Origin: Estrella lausannensis
Lineage (GTDB): Bacteria > Chlamydiota > Chlamydiia > Chlamydiales > Criblamydiaceae
DNA: 64,000 nt
Reading direction: 5' to 3'
Assembly: GCF_900000175.1 (NCBI RefSeq)
Contig: NZ_CWGJ01000001.1
Location: forward strand, 124,001-188,000
Part shown: positions 17,542 through 27,173 of the stretch, in pieces
How the letters are laid out: each line of letters opens with the position of its first letter
How positions within the stretch are numbered: position 1 is the stretch's first letter
Position numbers and translations under genes: made by a program
Notes under the pieces: generated by a model
Seen by the model: the letters and a program-made list of their open reading frames with translations, nothing else
What the model was told of the DNA's origin: nothing
The model's database searches: none

Positions 17542-19458
17542 TTACTCCTTCTTACCAATCCAGATAATTCCCTCTTCCAGCCACCGCATCTCGTCGGCAA
17601 GGACCTTTTTGGCCAGCGCATTCGTCTCTTTATCATCGTTGTCTTTTAAGAGCTGGAATCTCTCCTGGATCCTTCTTTCGGAAATCGTGGCGAAATAGTT
17701 GGCCAAAGCAATCGGGGTTTTATCACCGTTCAGCTCCTTTGATTTGGCAAGGGCAAAAGAACAGGCGGCGGCAATGGCGAAAAGCTCTGTCCCGATTTCC
17801 ATCATTCTACCCAAAATAAGCTGCCTTTTCTCTAGTCCAGCCTGATACTTCATCATACTTGTGAATAAGCTATGAGCCAGTTTTTTGGACGCCTTTTCGA
17901 TGAACTGAAAATGCGGCTTTAACTCTTTAGCTTCTTCAAAATCTGTGGAAGAGGCAAACAGCATATTTTTGGGGAGCCAGACAGCATAATGGAGCAGTGC
18001 CTTAAAGGCGGTAGTAACCTTGTCGCCGATTGAACTCTTCGGGCTCATGAGCGCGCCAAGACGCACAAAATGCGGGTCCATCGCTTCCCTTGCCAAAAAG
18101 AGCTTCATGATTTCCGATGACCCTTCCAAAATGGTGTTGATGCGGCAATCACGCATTGCTCTCTCCACAGGGAAGGGCTCTTCACCTCTCGCCCTCAAAG
18201 AGCGCGCCGTCTCAAAGCCGCGTCCTCCTCGGAGCTGCAAAGTCATGTCTGTTATTTTCCACAAACTTTCGGTGCAAAACAGCTTAGCCATCGCCGCCTC
18301 GATGCGGATGTCCATTTTATGCTCGTCTGCATACGCAGAGGTCAGATAGGTAAGGGCCTCCATCGCGAATGTCGTTGCCGCGATATAGGCGATTTTCTCC
18401 CTGCCCGGTTCATGTTGCCCAATCGGCTGTCCCCACTGGTGCCTCGACTTTCCAAACCGCCTCGCGATGGACAGGCACTGTTTAGCGCCCCCCGTGCAGG
18501 CTGCGGGAAGCGTAAGACGTCCTACGTTGATCGTACCCAGGGCCATCGCCAGGCCCCTTCCCTCTTCCCAGATCAGGTTTTCTTTAGGGATTTTGACGTT
18601 CGTGAAGCGAATCATTCCGTTGTAGATACCTCCAAGCCCCATGAACTCGCAGCGATGAGTCACTTCAACACCGGGTGAGTCCATTTCCAGGATGAAAGCC
18701 GAAATCTGAGTTCTCTCCTTCCCTTTGATCACCTTGGGCTTTGTTTTAGCCATGACGACAATCACATCGGCGATCGTGCCGTTGGTACACCAAAGTTTGG
18801 TCCCATTCAAAATATAATGAGAACCATCGCTGGACAGGTCGCAAGTCGCTTCCATCCGGGCAGGGTCTGATCCGACATCCACTTCAGTCAAGGCAAAAGC
18901 GGAGATTTCGCCTTTACGGAACCTGGGAAAGTACTTTTTTTTCTGCTCTTCTGTTCCATACATCAAGAGAGGCTGCGGTACTCCGATCGACTGGTGAGCT
19001 GAAAAAAAACCGGCCGTTGCACCGCAATACGATGAAACTTTCATCACGACACGGTTGTAATTGGTCTGAGAAAGACCCAGCCCGCCATATTCCTTAGGTA
19101 TCTTCATGGCGAAAATACCCATCTCGCCCAACCCCTGCAGAACTATTTCAGGTATTTCCTTCGTTCTATCTACCTCTTCGGGATCCAAATTTTTCACAAG
19201 GAAGGCTTCGAGTTTTGCGATAAACTCATCCCCTATCTTTTTATCTTCGGCCGATTGCATAGGAAAAGGCATCACCTTGCTTTTATCGAATTCTCCGATG
19301 AACAGCTTCCCTCCAATGCTTTTTTCGCGCCCCACCTTTTCACGCGCATCCTCAGTGACGCGCATCGCCTCCTGCTTGCCTTCGCTCATGCCTTGCGCTG
19401 CCGCGATCAGGGGGTTTTCATCATCAGTTTTTTTGGAAGATTGAAGATCTGTGCTCAT
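17542..19458 (-). CDS. Acyl-CoA dehydrogenase family protein
   Basis: This flavoprotein introduces a 2,3-double bond in acyl-CoA. After ~80 leader residues come the N-terminal helical domain (KIPKEYGGLGLSQTNYNR), the beta domain with the flavin motif FALTEVDVGSDPARME and the substrate motif LNGTKLWCTNG, and the C-terminal helical domain with FGKSRHQWGQPIGQHE and LEGSSEIMKLFLAREAM, which holds the probable catalytic Glu. At 638 residues it has ~200 extra C-terminal residues, as in FadE5-like or very-long-chain enzymes. No other beta-oxidation genes are nearby. Confidence 0.88.
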   Translation of the reverse strand: MSTDLQSSKKTDDENPLIAAAQGMSEGKQEAMRVTEDAREKVGREKSIGGKLFIGEFDKSKVMPFPMQSAEDKKIGDEFIAKLEAFLVKNLDPEEVDRTKEIPEIVLQGLGEMGIFAMKIPKEYGGLGLSQTNYNRVVMKVSSYCGATAGFFSAHQSIGVPQPLLMYGTEEQKKKYFPRFRKGEISAFALTEVDVGSDPARMEATCDLSSDGSHYILNGTKLWCTNGTIADVIVVMAKTKPKVIKGKERTQISAFILEMDSPGVEVTHRCEFMGLGGIYNGMIRFTNVKIPKENLIWEEGRGLAMALGTINVGRLTLPAACTGGAKQCLSIARRFGKSRHQWGQPIGQHEPGREKIAYIAATTFAMEALTYLTSAYADEHKMDIRIEAAMAKLFCTESLWKITDMTLQLRGGRGFETARSLRARGEEPFPVERAMRDCRINTILEGSSEIMKLFLAREAMDPHFVRLGALMSPKSSIGDKVTTAFKALLHYAVWLPKNMLFASSTDFEEAKELKPHFQFIEKASKKLAHSLFTSMMKYQAGLEKRQLILGRMMEIGTELFAIAAACSFALAKSKELNGDKTPIALANYFATISERRIQERFQLLKDNDDKETNALAKKVLADEMRWLEEGIIWIGKKE

Positions 19459-19614
19459 TGGATTCCTCTTTATAAAGCGGATGCTTGGAATGTTCCCCAG
19501 CAGATAGTATATAGTGCTCTAAGAGACTGTCTTTAAACGGAAGCGCTATAGTATCTCATACGGGTTCCTTCCTTCGTTGTTAGAGACTGTGGCAGCAAAA
19601 TCTTTTTTTGGCAA

Positions 19615-20955
19615 ATGGACAAGAATATGACTGCAAATTATCGGGTGCCGGCTCCCCTTGATGAAATACGTAATGCAATCACAGGCAAGGAGATCAATTT
19701 CTTGAACCTGTTGACGGAAGAGACTCTCCTTATTCATTTCATCCACTCAACAGCCCTTCTGCTGTCATTTCATCCGCGCTTCTTCAGGTGCCATTTATCA
19801 GAGCGCCAAACGCAAAAGCAGAACGCTTTTTCTAAAGAAATGACTGAAATGACAAGGGGGTTTTCTGTCCTGGATGTAAAACAGGAAGGCCCCGCACTCC
19901 TCTTTAGCCTTAAAAAAGAACAAGAAGAGCTCACCTTGGTCGCCGAATTTTCCTTAAAGAGGAAGAACCTGCTCCTCTTGCAGGGAGAGACAATCAAGCT
20001 CTCAATGCGCTCGTCAACGAAAGGATCTTATAAACCTCCCTCCTGGATACTACCCACCTTTGATGAAAACCCTTTGTCTAAGGAACTGGACAAGACATTC
20101 CAATTTTTAGAAGAGAAAGAAGCGCTGCTGGAACATGCGAAAATGAGGATGCTCGCGCTTAAAAAAATCGAGGCGAATCTGGAGGCTTCAAGGAAACGCT
20201 GCCTCGACTGGCAAATGAAAGAGAAAGAGGCGCTCCTTCTAAAAGCCCATATCTATCAAGTTGTCAAAGGACAAAAAGCGATCGATGTGACCGACTGGGA
20301 AACGGGCCGGACGATTACCATTTCTCTCATGGGAAGAGACCGCGAAGAGTCCTTGAAAAAGGCCTTTCAAAGCGCCAAAAGACTTAAGCACGGTCTGGAA
20401 GAGCTTGAATCGAAAAGTCTCGTCATAGCCCTCTCGATTAAGGAAACGAAAGAACTGATCGAAGCCATCAGCGATGCCTCTTCCCTCAGGGAACTCTCCT
20501 CGTTTAAGAGCCTGTACAAAAATATTGGCAAAGAGGCGGGCCGCTCGAGGGCGCCCCGGGAAAAACTCCCCTATCGGGAATACCTCTCTCAGGGGGGACT
20601 GCACATCTTGGTGGGGAAAAGCAGGCAAGACAATGACCAATTAACTTTTAAAGTAGCCTCTCCGCATGACTTCTGGCTTCATGCAAGCGACTTCGCCGGC
20701 TCCCATGTCGTGATCCGCACAAAAAAGCAAGAAGAGCTCGATGCTAAAACAATCGAAGAGGCTGCCCACCTCGCCATCGAATTCAGCCAAGCGAAAGGTA
20801 AAAGTGCTGCCGATGTGGTAGTGACAAGGCAAAAACACTTAAGACGCATCAAAGGAAAGCCCGGACAGGTGATGATCAGGGAAAAAAAGGTGATAAGAAT
20901 CGTGTTCGATAAAAGAGTTCTGGACGCCGTCTTGAAGCGAAAGCCTCAGAAATAG
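19615..20955 (+). CDS. NFACT (RqcH/FbpA-like) RNA-binding family protein
   Basis: NFACT proteins bind stalled 50S-tRNA complexes; RqcH adds Ala tails in ribosome rescue. The C-terminal ~110 residues are a clear NFACT-R domain: GGLHILVGKSRQDNDQLTFK, DFWLHASDFAGSHVVIR and GKPGQVMI. The middle is a long coiled coil (~150-290). The N-terminal NFACT-N domain is present but diverged: where RqcH has an essential Asp-Arg I read KQEGPALLFSL, so tailing activity is doubtful. It has 446 residues against ~570 in Bacillus RqcH. An upstream ribosome site is weak. Old annotations call such proteins fibronectin-binding. Confidence 0.82.
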   Translation: MDKNMTANYRVPAPLDEIRNAITGKEINFLNLLTEETLLIHFIHSTALLLSFHPRFFRCHLSERQTQKQNAFSKEMTEMTRGFSVLDVKQEGPALLFSLKKEQEELTLVAEFSLKRKNLLLLQGETIKLSMRSSTKGSYKPPSWILPTFDENPLSKELDKTFQFLEEKEALLEHAKMRMLALKKIEANLEASRKRCLDWQMKEKEALLLKAHIYQVVKGQKAIDVTDWETGRTITISLMGRDREESLKKAFQSAKRLKHGLEELESKSLVIALSIKETKELIEAISDASSLRELSSFKSLYKNIGKEAGRSRAPREKLPYREYLSQGGLHILVGKSRQDNDQLTFKVASPHDFWLHASDFAGSHVVIRTKKQEELDAKTIEEAAHLAIEFSQAKGKSAADVVVTRQKHLRRIKGKPGQVMIREKKVIRIVFDKRVLDAVLKRKPQK

Positions 20956-20983
20956 CCTCTGAATTAAATTTTAGAGAGTATTG

Positions 20984-21056
20984 TACCGAAAATTCTCAAA
21001 ATTCGGCATGAGGGCTTTAAGCAAGCCCTCATGCCAATTTTTGAGAATTTTCGGTA
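20984..21056. repeat. Dispersed palindromic element, copy 2 (long hairpin between convergent genes)
   Basis: Arms 20984-21018 and ~21023-21056 pair almost perfectly for more than 30 bases with a loop of four or five bases. The outer part is a variant of the family (TACCGAAAATTCTCAAAA); the inner part pairs GGCATGAGGGCTT. It lies between the convergent NFACT and response regulator genes and may end transcription from both sides. Confidence 0.93.
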
Positions 21057-21080
21057 TAACCGAATCTCTTAAAAAAGGCT

Positions 21081-21770
21081 TTAATCCTCTTCCTTAAATC
21101 GATAGCCGACGCCGCGCACCGTCTCAATCCATTTAAAGTTGGGCCCAAGTTTTTTCCTAAGTGCCGCGATGTGGACGTCGATGTTCCTGTCGACAATAAA
21201 GGCATCGTCATTTTGCACATCATCGAGAAGCTGGTTTCTTGTCAGCACCTTTCCACGATTTAAGACCAGCCTCTTTAATATGCCGAATTCAGACAGAGTG
21301 AGTGAAATCGACTCATCGCCCCTTTTGAGAAGGTAGCGTTCCACTTCCATCGTGTAGTTTCCAAAAGCTATCTGCTTGGGAGCCTTTTCCTGCTCTTGCG
21401 CCCTTCTAAGAACGGCTCTGACTCTGGAAAAAAGCACCTTCGGCGAGAAGGGTTTTGTCACATAATCGTCCGCACCCAATTCAAGGCCGAGCACCACATC
21501 AATTTCTTCACTCTTGGCCGAGATCATGATCACAGAGATGTTTTTCAGCTCGTCATCATTTTTCATCTTCCGGCACACATCCAGTCCGCTTTGTCCCGGG
21601 AGCATCAGGTCTAAGATGACCAAGTCGGGCTTTTCCCGTTTGACAGCAAGAAGGCCGTTGAGTCCATCGACTTCAACATGGACTTTGTAGCCGGACATCT
21701 CCCCTTGCAATTTGATCAGGGAGGCGATGTCTTCTTCATCTTCTATCAGTAGAATCGTTGGCTTATACAT
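21081..21770 (-). CDS. OmpR/PhoB-family response regulator (orphan)
   Basis: Residues 1-115 are a receiver domain with the acidic pocket (IEDEED, positions 10-11), phosphoacceptor Asp54 in LVILDLMLPG, Ser84 and Lys106 (TKPFSP). Residues ~130-227 are a winged-helix DNA-binding domain (LTLSEFGILKRLVLNRGKVL, DRNIDVHIAALRKKLG, IETVRGVGYRF). An intact Asp pocket differs from chlamydial ChxR, which as I recall has lost it. No histidine kinase gene is next to it, so the phosphate source is unknown. Confidence 0.9.
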   Translation of the reverse strand: MYKPTILLIEDEEDIASLIKLQGEMSGYKVHVEVDGLNGLLAVKREKPDLVILDLMLPGQSGLDVCRKMKNDDELKNISVIMISAKSEEIDVVLGLELGADDYVTKPFSPKVLFSRVRAVLRRAQEQEKAPKQIAFGNYTMEVERYLLKRGDESISLTLSEFGILKRLVLNRGKVLTRNQLLDDVQNDDAFIVDRNIDVHIAALRKKLGPNFKWIETVRGVGYRFKEED

Positions 21771-22124
21771 AGGCTGCTTCTTTAGCTCCCTTCTTAGGAC
21801 AAATCGTTAAATACAATACACCTTATTAAACTTTAGATTAGCCAAAAATCATAAATTTTTAGCAAGCCATTTTTGATTCATTCACTTTTTCTTAAATTTA
21901 TACTTTAGAATCCCCGAATTATACTCTAAAAAAAGGAAATGAAAATTTTATTGGGATAGGTTCTTCTTTTTTGACAGATCTATTATACCACAAGTATCTC
22001 AAAATTTCTCTTGGGTTTTCCTTGGGAAAAATGACCCGATGGGTAAACTGGGGTATACCGAAAGTATCTCAAAACTTGGCATGTGGGCTTTGAGACACTT
22101 TCGGTATAAAACAGAGGAAGAACC
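21771..22124. other. 354-base gap between divergent genes with palindromic repeats
   Basis: The first ~200 bases, upstream of the response regulator, are very AT-rich and probably hold its promoter. The rest holds one solo arm (21984-22005) and one inverted pair (22054-22108) of the dispersed repeat, ending 16 bases before the next start codon. I see no further gene. Confidence 0.7.
21984..22108. repeat. Dispersed palindromic element, copy 3 (solo arm plus inverted pair)
   Basis: A diverged arm lies at 21984-22005; then the arms 22054-22074 and 22091-22108 form an inverted pair with a short spacer. The pair lies in the presumed 5' leader of the acyl-CoA synthetase/GNAT gene. Confidence 0.88.
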
Positions 22125-24842
22125 ATGCAACACACCGATCCTTCGCAAAATTTCATCGGTCTTCAGGACGAGCCGCTGAAGAGTTTTTTCCATCCGGCCA
22201 GTGTCGCCCTCATCGGTGCCAAAGATGATCTTGGATCGGTGGGCAGGACACTTCTTTTGAACCTGATTGCCACCTACAAAGGAGAGATCTACCCCGTCAA
22301 TCCGAAACGGGACTCTGTTTTCAACCTAATGTGCTACAAGAGTTTAAAAGCGATTGCCAAACCTATCGATCTGGCCATCATCGCCACTCCCGCCAAAACA
22401 GTGCCCTCCATCATGAAGGAGATCGCTGACACGGACTGCAAGTCGGTTATCATCATCTCCGCCGGATTTAAAGAAACCGGGCAGGAAGGGCTTAAGCTGG
22501 AAGAGGAAATTCTTTCGATCGCCCTGAAAAGCGGTATCCGCATCATCGGGCCAAACTGCATCGGACTGATGAATCCAATCACAGGTCTAAACGCCACCTT
22601 TGCCAAAGGGATCGCAAAGCCTGGAAACTTGGCCTTCATCAGCCAGTCAGGGGCCATGTGTACGGCAGTGCTCGACTGGAGTTTCGAGGAGAAAATCGGC
22701 TTCTCCGCCTTCGTCTCCATAGGCTCCATGTGCGACGTAAGCTGGGGCGACCTGATCCACTACCTTGGTAACGACCCTAACACACGCAGTATCCTGATCT
22801 ATATGGAGACAATCGGCAATCCCCGCAACTTTCTCTCGGCTGCGAGAGAGATTGCTCTAGAAAAGCCGATCATCGTCATCAAGGGAGGCAGGTCGCAGCA
22901 AGCCGCCAAGGCCGCCGCATCGCACACAGGATCTCTCGCCGGAAGCGACGACGTGTTTGAAGCTGCGCTTGAGAGAGTTGGGGTATTGAGGGTAAACACG
23001 ATATCCGAACTCTTCGATATGGCGTCGCTCCTTGCCAAACAACCTCTTCCCAAAGGCCCCCGCCTTGGCATCATCACCAACGCCGGCGGACCCTCCGTTC
23101 TCGCCACGGACGCTGCTGTGCTGAACGGCGTGAAGATCGACAAAATCGGGGATGAAACGGTGAAGAAGCTCGACCCCCTGCTCCCGAAAGCCTGGAGCCG
23201 GGGTAATCCCATCGATATTCTGGGGGACGCTGACCCCAAACGGTATTTCGAATCAGTCAGCATTGTCGCAAACGACCCGTCGGTTGATGGCCTGCTCGTG
23301 ATTCTCTCGCCGCAGGATATGACCGATCCGACAGGCTGTGCCGAATCGCTTCGCCACTTTGCCAACATTCAAGACAAGCCAATCATTGCCAGTTGGATGG
23401 GAGGAAGCTCCGTAAAAGAGGGAATGCGCCTTTTGAATCAGGCCAACATCCCCACCTTTGCCTATCCCGACGATGCGGCAAGCTCGTTTGCAAAAATGTG
23501 GAGCTACACCTCAAATCTCTCCGCCCTGTACGAGACGCCGACCCTATCCGATGAAGGACACACCTCAAAGGAACCAAGACAAGATATTGCGATCAAGATC
23601 ATCGATGAGGTGAGAGGTGCGGGAAGAGCGCTTTTGACAGAAGAGGAATCCAAAAGACTGCTGCAAGCTTATGGGATACCGACTGTGATCACCCTGATCG
23701 CGCTAAGCGAAGAGGAGGCGATTCAAAAAGCCAGCGAGGTAGGATACCCTTGTGTGTTGAAACTGCTGTCTAAAAAAATCACACACAAGACCGATGTCGG
23801 AGGGGTCAAACTCAACCTTAAAGATCCTGAAAGCGTCCGAAAAGCATTCGGGGAAATCCGCTCCGGAGCTGAAAAAGCCGAACCCGGGGCATTTGAAGGG
23901 GTTACGGTGCAGAGAATGGTCAAGCATTCCGGGTTTGAACTCATCTTGGGATCCATGAGCGATCCGCAATTCGGCCCGATCGTCCTCTTTGGAACGGGAG
24001 GAGAGCTCGTTGAGATCTATCGCGATAAGGCGCTCGGCCTGCCGCCCCTGACTCATAACCTCTCCAAAAAACTGATCGCGAAAACAAAAATTTCCAAAGC
24101 TCTTGAGGGATATCGGGGAAGACAACCGGTGAACATTGATGAGATGGCAAACCTGATCGTCCACTTTTCCCAGATGGTCGCAGAAAACCTCAGGATCAAA
24201 GAGTGCGACATCAACCCCCTGATTGCCTCTGGAGAGGAGATCATCGCCCTGGATGCGCGCGTGGTTCTGCATGACGACAGCAAAAATGAGGGAGCCACTC
24301 CTCCTTCGGCTATCCGTCCCTATCCTAAGCAATATATTGAGGAGGTGTCGTTGAAATCGGGTACAAACCTAAGGCTGCGCCCCATCAGGCCCGAAGACGA
24401 AACGATGATCATCGCGTTCCATAAAGACCTCTCGGAAAACAGCGTCCGGCAGCGCTACTTCAGTTTTCTCAGTTTAGACAGCCGCATCGCACACGAGCGC
24501 CTGATCAAGATTTGCTTCAATGACTTCGACCAAGAGATTTCCATTGTGGCCGAAAGCGGCTCATCCCAAAAGGAAATCGTTGGCGTTGGCAGACTCTCCA
24601 GGGTGGGGACATTGAAAGAGGGAAAATTAACGCTGATCATCAAAGACGCCTGGCACGGCCAGGGGCTTGGCAGCATCCTTGTGCCCAAACTGATCGCGAT
24701 TGCCAAAAAGGAGGGATGGAAAACCATCGCTGCTGACGTCCTCGAAGAAAACAGCGGCATGCTCCATATCCTCGCAAAAAACGGGTTTCAGGACAAAACT
24801 CAAGGAAAAGCCTCTGTTAAAACCCTTGTTTTGAGTTTATAA
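22125..24842 (+). CDS. ADP-forming acyl-CoA synthetase fused to a GNAT acetyltransferase (Pat/Acs-like)
   Basis: Order of domains: CoA-binding (residues ~18-140, [15 protein letters not shown]), succinyl-CoA ligase-like flavodoxin domains (to ~460), ATP-grasp domain (~500-720, [39 protein letters not shown]) and GNAT (~745-905, [11 protein letters not shown], acetyl-CoA loop [10 protein letters not shown]). The layout matches the lysine acetyltransferase Pat/YfiQ. In that protein the synthetase part has, as I recall, lost its catalytic His; here His267 is present in [12 protein letters not shown], so it may make acetyl-CoA and ATP as well as acetylate proteins. ATG chosen at the first in-frame start after the repeat. 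The TPR gene follows 4 bases later. Confidence 0.88.
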   Translation: MQHTDPSQNFIGLQDEPLKSFFHPASVALIGAKDDLGSVGRTLLLNLIATYKGEIYPVNPKRDSVFNLMCYKSLKAIAKPIDLAIIATPAKTVPSIMKEIADTDCKSVIIISAGFKETGQEGLKLEEEILSIALKSGIRIIGPNCIGLMNPITGLNATFAKGIAKPGNLAFISQSGAMCTAVLDWSFEEKIGFSAFVSIGSMCDVSWGDLIHYLGNDPNTRSILIYMETIGNPRNFLSAAREIALEKPIIVIKGGRSQQAAKAAASHTGSLAGSDDVFEAALERVGVLRVNTISELFDMASLLAKQPLPKGPRLGIITNAGGPSVLATDAAVLNGVKIDKIGDETVKKLDPLLPKAWSRGNPIDILGDADPKRYFESVSIVANDPSVDGLLVILSPQDMTDPTGCAESLRHFANIQDKPIIASWMGGSSVKEGMRLLNQANIPTFAYPDDAASSFAKMWSYTSNLSALYETPTLSDEGHTSKEPRQDIAIKIIDEVRGAGRALLTEEESKRLLQAYGIPTVITLIALSEEEAIQKASEVGYPCVLKLLSKKITHKTDVGGVKLNLKDPESVRKAFGEIRSGAEKAEPGAFEGVTVQRMVKHSGFELILGSMSDPQFGPIVLFGTGGELVEIYRDKALGLPPLTHNLSKKLIAKTKISKALEGYRGRQPVNIDEMANLIVHFSQMVAENLRIKECDINPLIASGEEIIALDARVVLHDDSKNEGATPPSAIRPYPKQYIEEVSLKSGTNLRLRPIRPEDETMIIAFHKDLSENSVRQRYFSFLSLDSRIAHERLIKICFNDFDQEISIVAESGSSQKEIVGVGRLSRVGTLKEGKLTLIIKDAWHGQGLGSILVPKLIAIAKKEGWKTIAADVLEENSGMLHILAKNGFQDKTQGKASVKTLVLSL

Positions 24843-24846
24843 TCCT

Positions 24847-26169
24847 ATGTTCTTGGTAATTTTTAGCTTCCTGCTTTTCCTTTTTGCCGGTTCCGCCAGC
24901 TGTGAAGAAGAGACAGCCAACGCAAATTTCGAGAGAGGGGAGGCCGCAGATGCGTTTGTTGCTTTTCAACGCGATAAAGAAATTCAGGATGCAGAAAAAA
25001 TCCCCTACGCAAAAGCTGCCTTCTATGTCAGGCGGTTTGATATCGCAAAAGCGGTTCTCTCAGGCATTCCCCTGGAGGAGCGGCTAACAAAAAATCTGGA
25101 ACCGCTGCTGATTGAATGTCTTTTCAGAACTGCAAACAAAGACGAGGCCGCAAAGGAGGGTAAACTGATCCTTGATGCTCCTTTGAAAGAGAAGGTGGCT
25201 GCGGCAGCGGTTTTTGCCTATTTCGGAGAGGGTGATCGCGCGAAAGATCTGCTCGGTGAAAGCGTCAGTCTGACTCAGCCGGCTTTTGTCGTCAATTACG
25301 TCAAGATCTTGATCTACACTCTCCAGTATGACAAGGCGGAATCGATCATTAAGGAGAATATGCCCATCTTCGAATCGACTGGGGAGGGGCTTTTGACCTA
25401 CGCCGAGTTTTTGGCCAGGCAATCCAAGATGGAAGAGGCGATCGGCGCCGCGGAAAAAGGGGCTCTTCTGGAACCGGACAATCCCAGGATTACTCTTTTT
25501 CTAGAAGAGAGAGAAGACAGACTCTCGCTTCTTAAAGAAAAGACAGCTTTAATCAAAGAGAGAATAAACGGCGGGACAAACCTGACCCTTAAATTGTCAT
25601 ACCTGCGTATGCTGGTCAACATTGTCCTGCTTGAAATCCGCAGCGGAGCCGGTGTTGAAGAGGATCTGAAAGAAGCGAATAAGGTTCTGGAGGAAATGAA
25701 TGAACTGAAGGAGCTGCCAGAGATCTTTCTGCTCAAGGGAATCGTGCTCTGGTATGAGGGGTTGAGACAGGCCGGCAAATCATCCATCGTCAAGTCGCTC
25801 GGTCTCGATCCCTCCTACGGCCTCGCTTCCCAAATCCTTGCGGCCTTCTACCGGTTTCTGAAAGACCTCTCATCGGCGAAAACGACTCTCGAGGAGGGAA
25901 AGCCCTATAACCTGCAGAACGCCTCCTATTTCGGCCAGCTTTCAAGAGTGTACTTAGATCTTGGCGACCTAAAAAATGCGCTGATTGCTATAGAATATGC
26001 TATCGCTGTCAATCCCAATAATGCCGAGTTAATGTCCACCAAAGGCAAAATTTTATTGCAGATGAATGAACCGGAAAAAGCAAAAGAGACGATTGAAAAG
26101 GCGCTTTCAATCAACCCTAAAGAGCCTCTCGCCATCGAAATCAAAGGTAAACTGAAGGATAAACCATGA
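24847..26169 (+). CDS. Exported tetratricopeptide-repeat protein
   Basis: The 440-residue protein starts with a signal peptide (FLVIFSFLLFLFAGSASCEE; a Cys after SAS could also be a lipoprotein site). The rest is helical repeats; the clearest TPR units lie at the C-terminus (YFGQLSRVYLDLGDLKNALI, AIAVNPNNAELMSTKGKILL, EPEKAKETIEKALSINPKEP). TPRs bind other proteins; partner unknown. It begins 4 bases after the upstream stop and its own stop overlaps the following gene by 4 bases, so the three genes are probably co-transcribed. Confidence 0.78.
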   Translation: MFLVIFSFLLFLFAGSASCEEETANANFERGEAADAFVAFQRDKEIQDAEKIPYAKAAFYVRRFDIAKAVLSGIPLEERLTKNLEPLLIECLFRTANKDEAAKEGKLILDAPLKEKVAAAAVFAYFGEGDRAKDLLGESVSLTQPAFVVNYVKILIYTLQYDKAESIIKENMPIFESTGEGLLTYAEFLARQSKMEEAIGAAEKGALLEPDNPRITLFLEEREDRLSLLKEKTALIKERINGGTNLTLKLSYLRMLVNIVLLEIRSGAGVEEDLKEANKVLEEMNELKELPEIFLLKGIVLWYEGLRQAGKSSIVKSLGLDPSYGLASQILAAFYRFLKDLSSAKTTLEEGKPYNLQNASYFGQLSRVYLDLGDLKNALIAIEYAIAVNPNNAELMSTKGKILLQMNEPEKAKETIEKALSINPKEPLAIEIKGKLKDKP

Positions 26170-26498
26170 CCCCTCCAATATGCTACGGCTGCGGCAAGTC
26201 CGTGGAGAGTGAAATGACAGGCGGCAAAATCCCCTTCAGAGCCGTTTGTCCAGCGTGTTTAAGATCCCTGCACTCATGCCTGGCCTGCCGGCACTACAAA
26301 AGGGGAGCTCCAAACGACTGCGATGTTCCTGACATCGAGCCGGTCAAAGAGAAAGACGCCCCCAACTTTTGCGAAGAGTTCTCCCCCTTGTTTGCGGTGA
26401 GGGAGAAAAAAAACTCCGTTTCAGACATCGAAAGCAAGCTCTTTGGCTCCACGGGAAACATCAAAAAGAAAGACCCCAAGGATCTGTTCAAGGATTGA
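26166..26498 (+). CDS. Small Cys-rich (zinc-ribbon-like) protein
   Basis: A 110-residue protein with CYGCGKS and CPACLRSL near the N-terminus, CLACRHYKRG and two later Cys (CDVP, FCEEF). The paired CxxC motifs suggest bound zinc. The C-terminal 40 residues are charged. No enzymatic family recognised. It overlaps the TPR gene (ATGA) and ends 4 bases from the convergent rsmD gene. Confidence 0.7.
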   Translation: MTPPICYGCGKSVESEMTGGKIPFRAVCPACLRSLHSCLACRHYKRGAPNDCDVPDIEPVKEKDAPNFCEEFSPLFAVREKKNSVSDIESKLFGSTGNIKKKDPKDLFKD

Positions 26499-26502
26499 TA
26501 TT

Positions 26503-27072
26503 CTACGTATTTTGAAAAATATAGAGAACGCTCTTGCCAAAGGGGCGCATCTCGACAAACTGCAGCCCTAGCCCTTCCACCTCATCTAAAGAGGCTTTTC
26601 TATCTTCCTCGATGATTAGAAGCCCTCCCTTTTTAAGAAGGGAGCCGGAAGCCACGGCTTTAAGCACCTCATGAGAGAGCAGGCCATTTTTTGACTCCTC
26701 CAGATAGGGTGGGTCGGCGTAGATAAAATCAAAGGAGTCGCCCCCTTCCGCCAGACTTTTAATCGCCTTGAGGCAGTCCTTGCGAATCAGCCTGGCCCTG
26801 GAAACCACTTCAAGGCTTTTAATATTATCTTCGATGCAATTGACGGCATACTTGCCGTTTTCCACCAAAACGGCGCTAACAGCCCCTCTGGAAAGCGCTT
26901 CAAGCCCCATCGCTCCGCTGCCGGCAAAAAGATCGAGAAACTTAGCCCCTTCAATGGAGTGTTGTATCATATTGAAGACAGCCTGTCTGACCATGCCTGT
27001 GGTTGGCCTTGTGCTCTCTCCCCTGGGAGTTTTTAAAACTCTTCTTTTGAATGTACCCGAAAAAATGTGCAT
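26503..27072 (-). CDS. rsmD: 16S rRNA (guanine966-N2)-methyltransferase RsmD
   Basis: It methylates G966 of 16S rRNA with S-adenosylmethionine. The 189-residue protein has the RsmD start (MHIFSGTFKRRVLKTPRG, TRPTTGMVRQAVFNMI), the cofactor motif FLDLFAGSGAMGLEALSRGA and the catalytic DPPY (FIYADPPYLEE). The length is normal for the family. Confidence 0.93.
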   Translation of the reverse strand: MHIFSGTFKRRVLKTPRGESTRPTTGMVRQAVFNMIQHSIEGAKFLDLFAGSGAMGLEALSRGAVSAVLVENGKYAVNCIEDNIKSLEVVSRARLIRKDCLKAIKSLAEGGDSFDFIYADPPYLEESKNGLLSHEVLKAVASGSLLKKGGLLIIEEDRKASLDEVEGLGLQFVEMRPFGKSVLYIFQNT

Positions 27073-27123
27073 GACTTGTTGTTTGGATTAAAGTTTGATG
27101 ACATGGCCTAAGAGCCTGTATTA

Positions 27124-27170
27124 AAACTCAAATAGGTACGCTTTGCTGCCTAATTGAGTTTGTGAACAGT
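27124..27170. repeat. Second dispersed repeat family, copy 1
   Basis: AAACTCAAATAGGTACGCTT followed by TGCTGCC and the inverted TAATTGAGTTT. The core recurs at ~31996 and, more diverged, at ~51712. It lies between rsmD and the thioesterase gene; here the ends form a short inverted repeat (AACTCAA / TTGAGTT). Confidence 0.75.
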
Positions 27171-27173
27171 CTT

